The position numbers and the translations under genes are program-made. Shown piece by piece: positions 59,340-64,000 of a DNA stretch of 64,000 nt; the first letter of the stretch is position 1, and every line of letters starts with the position of its first letter. Below the pieces are notes generated by a model. It was not told the origin of the DNA. It saw nothing but the letters and a program-made list of their open reading frames with translations, and ran no database searches. This DNA comes from Brevibacillus fluminis (GTDB taxonomy: Bacteria > Bacillota > Bacilli > Brevibacillales > Brevibacillaceae): positions 1-64,000 of the forward strand of contig NZ_RHHQ01000013.1 of the NCBI RefSeq assembly GCF_003710825.1, given 5' to 3'.

Positions 59340-60143
59340 TTATCCTCGGAAGGCTACATGATAACCTGCGTGCTTCCGTGTTTGGAACACGCCTGTGCTT
59401 AAAATCAGGTATTGCGCCTTTGCCCCGAGCAGCTTCCCTTGAATTGTTTCGGTCTTGTCCAACGACATGGAGTTGATTTTGTCGAGTGTCTCCAAAATCG
59501 GATACGTGATGTCCACCCATTCGTTTTCATTCAACTTGAACGGATTGAATTGTTCTGGGAAGTGTTGATACACCTCGTCGCGAACCGCAAGCAAATCTTT
59601 GTCCGTCACATCGCCCTTCAGCATTTTGCGCCAGTTGGTCTTGTCCGGCAAATATTGGCTGAGATGAAACTCCAGTTTGCCAGCCATCCGCCTCGTCGGC
59701 AGCTCTGCAATCGGGATCGCACGAATCGCCCCTTGGTCGACCCAGCGTTTCAGCTGATTGTGCTTGCGTGTCAGCCCGACCTTCACATCACTGGACAATG
59801 CTAGGTACACGTAGTGCGGGATCATGCAGTACGTTTCGCCAAAGCTTTCATCACGGCATGTCCCATTGTCGAAATGGCATTCATGCGGCTTGACGATGCA
59901 GAGGTCATTCTCTGCCAGATTGGTGAAACACGGATAACAATATCCGCTGTTAAACGTCTTGTTTGTCTTGCGGCCACAGGAAATGCAATTTTTTTGCCCC
60001 AGGTAGGTTATGGTAATATCCGATCCGAGCAAATCATTAAGTGGGATTTTCTCGTCGTCTAAATGCAAATAATAGTCTACAGGCTGGTCTTTTCCATGAT
60101 AGGTATGGACAAGCCCGCGCAGCAGTCCGTTTTTCTCCAACAC
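59340..60143 (-). CDS. DUF2797 zinc-binding protein
   Basis: A 267-residue protein of the DUF2797 family. Cysteine pairs NCISCGRKTNKTFNSGYCYPCFTNL form a zinc knuckle near residue 55, and further cysteines follow (HECHFDNGTC, ETYCMIPHYVYLALSSDVKVGLTRK). The VYLALSSDVKVGLTR part resembles GIY-YIG-type nuclease cores, which suggests a nucleic-acid role; that is inference. GTG 60143 (or TTG 60140) is preferred because AAAGGGGAG lies just upstream; the frame is open 13 codons further. Confidence 0.8.
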   Translation of the reverse strand: MLEKNGLLRGLVHTYHGKDQPVDYYLHLDDEKIPLNDLLGSDITITYLGQKNCISCGRKTNKTFNSGYCYPCFTNLAENDLCIVKPHECHFDNGTCRDESFGETYCMIPHYVYLALSSDVKVGLTRKHNQLKRWVDQGAIRAIPIAELPTRRMAGKLEFHLSQYLPDKTNWRKMLKGDVTDKDLLAVRDEVYQHFPEQFNPFKLNENEWVDITYPILETLDKINSMSLDKTETIQGKLLGAKAQYLILSTGVFQTRKHAGYHVAFRG

Positions 60144-60209
60144 AGCTCTCCCCTTTGCTTGCAACTCCCTCAATTGTACCACAAAAACTTATGATCAGCC
60201 GGATACGGC

Positions 60210-60938
60210 ATGACTACCAGAAAGGAGCTGCTTGCTATCAAACGCCTTGTATTGCTGTTTCTTTTGCTTGTGATCGCGCTGGTTCCGCTGCAGGCTTCCG
60301 GTATGCCTCGGGCCAACTATGAACCTATTCACCGGATCGACACGCAGCGCAAAATAGTTGCTCTTACCTTTGACGATGGCCCTGATCCCGTCTATACGCC
60401 ATTAATTTTAGAGACCTTGCATCAGTATGGCGTGCCCGCAACCTTTTTTGTGTTGGGCTCGCAAGTCGACAAGTACCCCAAAGTCATCCAGTGGATCAAG
60501 AAGGCTGGACATGAGATCGGGAATCATGGCTACTTCCATCATGACTTGAATAAGCTAACCGAGCAGGAGATTTACGATGACATCAAACGCTCCGAGCAAA
60601 GCATCCTGCGCACCACCGGACTACTCACCCAGTATTACCGGCCGCCCGGCGGCGTGATGAGCCCGAATGTGATGAACGCCGTGCAAACGTCTGGCTACGA
60701 CATTATTCATTGGTCCGTGGATCCGCGCGACTGGTCCTTGCGCCGCACCGCTTCCGTGATTGCCAACAGCGTGAAAAAACACGTCACTTTTGGCGACATC
60801 ATCCTGTTCCACGATGGTGGCCTGAATCAAAAACAGACGCTGAAGGCGCTCCGTGAGCTCATCATCGACTTGCGGCAAAAAGGCTACAAATTCGTCACGG
60901 TAAGCCAACTCCTGGACAACGGAAAAGTAAAAAAATAA
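60210..60938 (+). CDS. Polysaccharide deacetylase (NodB domain)
   Basis: A 242-residue secreted or membrane-anchored deacetylase. N-terminal hydrophobic segment about 12-30, then the NodB domain: catalytic base and metal Asp in ALTFDDGPDP, metal His in NHGYFHHDL, RPPGG, and the later HWSVDPRDW and ILFHDGG. Such enzymes remove acetyl groups from peptidoglycan or chitin-like polymers, often in sporulation. Start is uncertain: ATG 60210 lacks a good ribosome site, while AAAGGAG lies 12 nt inside the frame without a standard start after it. Confidence 0.88.
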   Translation: MTTRKELLAIKRLVLLFLLLVIALVPLQASGMPRANYEPIHRIDTQRKIVALTFDDGPDPVYTPLILETLHQYGVPATFFVLGSQVDKYPKVIQWIKKAGHEIGNHGYFHHDLNKLTEQEIYDDIKRSEQSILRTTGLLTQYYRPPGGVMSPNVMNAVQTSGYDIIHWSVDPRDWSLRRTASVIANSVKKHVTFGDIILFHDGGLNQKQTLKALRELIIDLRQKGYKFVTVSQLLDNGKVKK

Positions 60939-60964
60939 AAAAGCACCCGCTTGAGGTGCTTTTT
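60938..60964. terminator. Bidirectional terminator between the deacetylase and nosF genes
   Basis: AAAAAGCACC/GGTGCTTTTT with a 7-nt loop; T-tracts lie on both strands. Confidence 0.9.
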
Positions 60965-60972
60965 CGTCATGA

Positions 60973-61710
60973 TCAGGCGCTTGGCATGGCGGCCGCGAAT
61001 AGCAGGTCTTGGATCTCTTCCTGCATATGCTGCCTGTCAGCCTGCTTGCAAATGAACGTTTTCAACAGTTTCCCATCGTGGATGTAAATCAATTCGTCGG
61101 CCAATTCCGTTGCCACCTCAAGCTGATGGGTGGAAAACACGATGGTTTGCCCGGATTGCCGAAACTCCTTCATCATGGCGACAAACCAGCTGATCCAATG
61201 AAGGTCGAGACCGTTTGTCGGTTCGTCCAAAAGCAGGACCGCAGGCTTTGCCACAGCGGCTTGTGCCAGCATGAGACGTTGGCGCATGCCTTTTGACAAG
61301 CTGGTGCACAGCTTGTGCGCGTGCTCCTGCAAACCTACTTTGCCGAGCATTTCATCGATCCATTCCGGATGAACGTGACGTAATGCGGCATAAAAGCCCA
61401 GCCATTCGCGAACCGTGACTCCTCCGGGAAACTGGAAATCATCCGGCATATAGCCGATTTTTTTTGCATACGCGGTGCGATGTCGCCTCCAGCCAATGCC
61501 ATCGATCGTTACCTCTCCCGTGGAAGGGGGGATCATGCCCGCGATCATTTTGATCAGCGTGCTCTTTCCCGCGCCATTTCCCCCACATAACGCAACGATT
61601 TGCCCTTGGGCGAATTCGAGCGTGACGGGCGCAAGTGCCGTATGTCCTCCATACCTTTTGCTCACGTCGCTTACGGAAATCATGTCTGTCCGAAACGGTT
61701 GGTTATCCAT
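60973..61710 (-). CDS. nosF: ABC ATPase, NosF-like
   Basis: A 245-residue ABC ATPase: Walker A CGGNGAGKST, signature LSKGMRQRL, Walker B VLLLDEPTNGLDL, H-loop FSTHQLEV. The LSKGMRQRL signature and 240-residue size are as in NosF. ATG 61710 lies 8 bp inside the upstream permease gene, with GGAGAGGAAG before it. It should power NosY for copper-sulfur delivery during nitrous oxide reductase maturation; that role follows from the neighbouring nosD, nosL and nosY. Confidence 0.88.
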   Translation of the reverse strand: MDNQPFRTDMISVSDVSKRYGGHTALAPVTLEFAQGQIVALCGGNGAGKSTLIKMIAGMIPPSTGEVTIDGIGWRRHRTAYAKKIGYMPDDFQFPGGVTVREWLGFYAALRHVHPEWIDEMLGKVGLQEHAHKLCTSLSKGMRQRLMLAQAAVAKPAVLLLDEPTNGLDLHWISWFVAMMKEFRQSGQTIVFSTHQLEVATELADELIYIHDGKLLKTFICKQADRQHMQEEIQDLLFAAAMPSA

Positions 61711-62527
61711 GCTTGCGCTTCCTCTCCATCCAGATTTTCCCGAGAACGATTTGGACGCTGCTGAAAACAGCGCAATACCCAATTGCCCACGCGCCGCCGG
61801 CTACTCCGTCGAGATGGCCGAGCAGCACATAGTACGGCTGCCCAAAAATGGCCCCGCCTCCCAGCTGTGCGGTGAGCATAATCCGCAGTGCTTCTGCAGG
61901 ATTGAGGGCAGACAGGCCGATCAAGGTGTTTTGGACGATCGGATACGGCAAAAATCCCAAAATCCCCAGCAGCAGCATCGGCCAAATCATGATACAGACG
62001 AACCAGACGAGGATGGACAGCATCAGCGCTTGCCAGCGATTCGACGAGCCGATTCCGATTAAGACCCCGACTGCCAAAAACGTGAAGAGAAGCATGACGG
62101 AAAACAGATAGAGCAAAGCCATCCACGCGAACCCAACCGGAATGGACAGCGCCATGCAAATTACGCCGGCCACCCCGAACGAAAAGCTGGCGACAACCCA
62201 CTGCGACACGAACTGGCCCAAATATTTGCCGATGACATAGCTCCCAGAGGAGAGCGGATACGTCAGCAGCAGGGCATACCCGCCTTCCTCCTTTTCCTGA
62301 GTAATCGAAAACGACCCAAGCAAAAGCACGATGAGCGGGAGCAGATACAGCATGACGTTGAGCAAGGTCCCAGTCATATTGTTATAGGCCCCGACATCGG
62401 GAATATTGCGCTGAATCAATAAAATGAGCCCCATCATCAACAAAAACAGAATGCCGAACAAATAAAAGGAACGCTGCCTGAGCGAGGAGCGCAGCTCTTT
62501 GCGAAACATCACCCATGTATCAACCAT
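61703..62527 (-). CDS. nosY: ABC permease, NosY-like
   Basis: A 274-residue membrane protein with six hydrophobic segments (FYLFGILFLLMMGLILLI near the start). The pattern FRKELRSSLRQRSFYLFG and FSITQEKEEGGYALLLTYPLSSGSYVIGKYLGQFV fits ABC-2-type permeases of the NosY group. It overlaps nosF by 8 bp and follows nosL by 15 bp. With NosF and NosD it forms the machine that supplies the copper-sulfide centre of nitrous oxide reductase. Confidence 0.87.
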   Translation of the reverse strand: MVDTWVMFRKELRSSLRQRSFYLFGILFLLMMGLILLIQRNIPDVGAYNNMTGTLLNVMLYLLPLIVLLLGSFSITQEKEEGGYALLLTYPLSSGSYVIGKYLGQFVSQWVVASFSFGVAGVICMALSIPVGFAWMALLYLFSVMLLFTFLAVGVLIGIGSSNRWQALMLSILVWFVCIMIWPMLLLGILGFLPYPIVQNTLIGLSALNPAEALRIMLTAQLGGGAIFGQPYYVLLGHLDGVAGGAWAIGYCAVFSSVQIVLGKIWMERKRKHG

Positions 62528-62542
62528 ACCGATTCTCCATCC

Positions 62543-63070
62543 TTATTTTGCAGGCTGCTCTTGTTTTTTGTCTTGTTCTTGCAGCAGCTGTTTCTTCATA
62601 TCCTGCACGGCGTCGTCATGTCGTTCCCATTGATGGGTCTTCAATTCTTCTGCTGTCAGGAGCTTGCCTTTCTGCTCCTGTTTGATCAGCGCTTCAGCTC
62701 CTGCCTTGTCTTTAAAGCTGAGAACACCATAGCCCATCGGCGTGCGAAATGACGGGTCGAACGCATAAACCGCTTTATCTTGGTCGAGCCATTCTGCCGA
62801 TTGGTGATCGCGGACGAATTCGGCTTTTATTTTTTCATCGCTGTGCTCGTTGAGCCACTCCTGCATACAGCCGATGTCGTCGAACTTGTAGACACGCCCG
62901 CTATCCACGATCAGCTCCGTCGCAAAGGCGCTGTTCGGCACGCTCATGTTGCACACCTCGCATATATCTACGCCCTCATCAATCGGGACCGGCTGGACGC
63001 TTTCCGTGCCGCACCCCGCCAACGCGCCGATTATTCCGATTCCTACAAGCAACGCGATCGTTTTTCTCAT
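62543..63070 (-). CDS. nosL: Copper chaperone lipoprotein NosL
   Basis: A 175-residue lipoprotein: signal peptide with lipobox ALAGC (Cys20), and the NosL copper motif CEVCNM (Cys37, Cys40, Met42). Further family marks are RVYKFDDIGCMQEWLNEH and AVYAFDPSFRTPMGYGVLSF. NosL passes Cu(I) to the NosDFY complex. The C-terminus is Gln/Lys-rich. ATG 63070 overlaps the nosD stop (ATGA), with GGGGGAG as ribosome site. Confidence 0.93.
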   Translation of the reverse strand: MRKTIALLVGIGIIGALAGCGTESVQPVPIDEGVDICEVCNMSVPNSAFATELIVDSGRVYKFDDIGCMQEWLNEHSDEKIKAEFVRDHQSAEWLDQDKAVYAFDPSFRTPMGYGVLSFKDKAGAEALIKQEQKGKLLTAEELKTHQWERHDDAVQDMKKQLLQEQDKKQEQPAK

Positions 63071-64000
63071 GATTTTCTCCCCCGTACAAAAATTGTGATG
63101 CTTCCGACAAGCAGCATTCCTGCCAACATACCTATCGGCCAACCGGCTTCCACCCCACTGCCGCGCCCGGCCGATTGGGGACCGAGCGCTGGCGCCGCAT
63201 CGACCAAAAGCATCGAGCTGTCCGCCTTCAGCAGCTGCCCCAGCAAATTCATGCCTGGCGACTGGAACATCAGCTGGTACCCGGGATGCGCTTTAATCAC
63301 CGTCAAGAAAAACGGATCGATTTCATACGGCAAGCTGCTCGTTTTATGGTCGGCTCCTTCCACTCCCTGATGATCGTCCCAATAATTGTGCTGCAGCCGG
63401 TTGCCTTCGCTCTCGGTCGCCTGCGCATGAACGACGTTTCCGATGAAATCGTTTTGTACCACTGCATTGTCAGCTGACTGCCGCACCTGCATCCCGATGA
63501 AATTGGCGGCAAACCGATTGGAATGCAAGTCATTGTCTTTTGATCGTTCCAAATAGGCGCCGACTCGATTTCGCTCAAATCGGTTCCCCACAACGGTCCC
63601 GCCATTTGCGGCATACAAGAGCAGCCCCTGGGAAAATACATGCTTTTGCTGATCAACAAACGTGTTGTCTTCAATGCGGGTCGCCTGCGCTTCCATCACC
63701 ATTGCACCAGTCGTGTTATGATGCAGCGTATTGCTGACAAGCACGCTTGCTTTCGCGTACATTGCATGCAGGCCGTACCGGCAGCCCGAAACCGTGTTGC
63801 CGATCAGCTCATTTCCGTCGCTTTTCTCCACGTATACCCCGTCCTGCAAATCTTGGATCGTACATTGGACGATCCGGTTGCGATGAGAGGCAAAGAGATC
63901 AATCCCGTTCCCATTATGAAGGGACTTGCCAGCTTGCTTCTGTCCGCTGATTTGGAGGGATTCCAGCTTGTTTTCCACTGCATCCACCAGACCGACGCCA
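63067..64000 (-). CDS. nosD: NosD copper-maturation protein, partial
   Basis: At least 311 C-terminal codons of a right-handed beta-helix (CASH/PbH1 repeat) protein: NRIVQCTIQDLQDGVYVEKSDGNELIGNTVSGCRYGLHAMYAKAS, repeated turns of the NxF/NxI type, then HNYWDDHQGVEGADHKTSSLPYEIDPFF, a NosD-specific segment. A C-terminal hydrophobic helix (AGMLLVGSITIFV) is followed by RGRKS. The frame is open to the right edge, so the N-terminus, signal peptide and promoter are outside. First visible gene of nosD-nosL-nosY-nosF. Confidence 0.92.
   Translation of the reverse strand, partial: GVGLVDAVENKLESLQISGQKQAGKSLHNGNGIDLFASHRNRIVQCTIQDLQDGVYVEKSDGNELIGNTVSGCRYGLHAMYAKASVLVSNTLHHNTTGAMVMEAQATRIEDNTFVDQQKHVFSQGLLLYAANGGTVVGNRFERNRVGAYLERSKDNDLHSNRFAANFIGMQVRQSADNAVVQNDFIGNVVHAQATESEGNRLQHNYWDDHQGVEGADHKTSSLPYEIDPFFLTVIKAHPGYQLMFQSPGMNLLGQLLKADSSMLLVDAAPALGPQSAGRGSGVEAGWPIGMLAGMLLVGSITIFVRGRKS

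Overview
The window looks like a chromosome segment of a Gram-positive, endospore-forming Bacillales organism with moderately high GC. The best guess is Brevibacillus or a close Paenibacillaceae relative, inferred from protein flavour and gene order only. Many blocks match Bacillus subtilis gene order: a yunC-yunD-yunE-yunF block, a ywrC/ywrB/ywrA/ywrD block (Lrp regulator, split chromate transporter, gamma-glutamyltransferase), yuaF-floT, sufCDSUB, and gcvH near yusI. About 63 protein genes are supported, most on the minus strand. I saw no tRNA, rRNA, CRISPR array, prophage or complete transposon.

Layout. 0-14 kb: 5' part of a collagen-like surface gene, cutC, an Eis-type acetyltransferase, ilvA, ppk2, a hexapeptide acyltransferase, a HemAT oxygen-sensing chemoreceptor with a structured leader, corA, an HD-GYP protein, and the yun block with a JAMM protease facing it. 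14-26 kb: the ywr block, an amino-acid permease, an OsmC protein, the flotillin operon, a long imperfect palindrome, a DUF418/suppressor-of-fused pair and an M29 aminopeptidase. 26-33.4 kb: an accessory surface-protein island, consisting of a 5'-truncated gene behind what looks like the 3' end (domains V and VI) of a group II intron, then two tandem paralogous genes for secreted GLUG/cadherin-like/Ig-like proteins. 33.6-46 kb: sufCDSUB, an SDR protein, DUF1802, a PfkB sugar kinase, pckA, SCP2, MBL-fold and VOC proteins. 46-55 kb: a Gmad2 protein, a MocR regulator facing a GNAT, an orphan branched-chain amino-acid binding lipoprotein, and a BPD_transp_2-type ABC importer with two duplicated binding lipoproteins. 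55-64 kb: a PH-domain protein, gcvH, two thiol-redox enzymes, an aminotransferase coupled to an ArsC/Spx-like protein, a Lys/Ala/Thr-repeat secreted protein, a polysaccharide deacetylase, and a nosDLYF operon cut by the window end.

The signal that ordinary annotation does not explain is a dispersed non-coding repeat of about 85 bp, with seven clear copies (4941, 5662, 9559, 11887, 19312, 46693 and 48718). It folds as two hairpins. In six of the seven copies it starts right after, or within about 3 nt of, the T-tract of a rho-independent terminator and lies in the same orientation. The seventh copy supplies the stop codon of a yunE-like gene. Paired base changes between copies keep the hairpins intact. 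It looks like a terminator-associated REP/MITE-like element. Two other RNA-scale signals deserve follow-up: a sigma-A-type promoter, alternative hairpins and a terminator in the hemAT leader (riboswitch-like), and a 34-nt hairpin with all the hallmarks of group II intron domain V.
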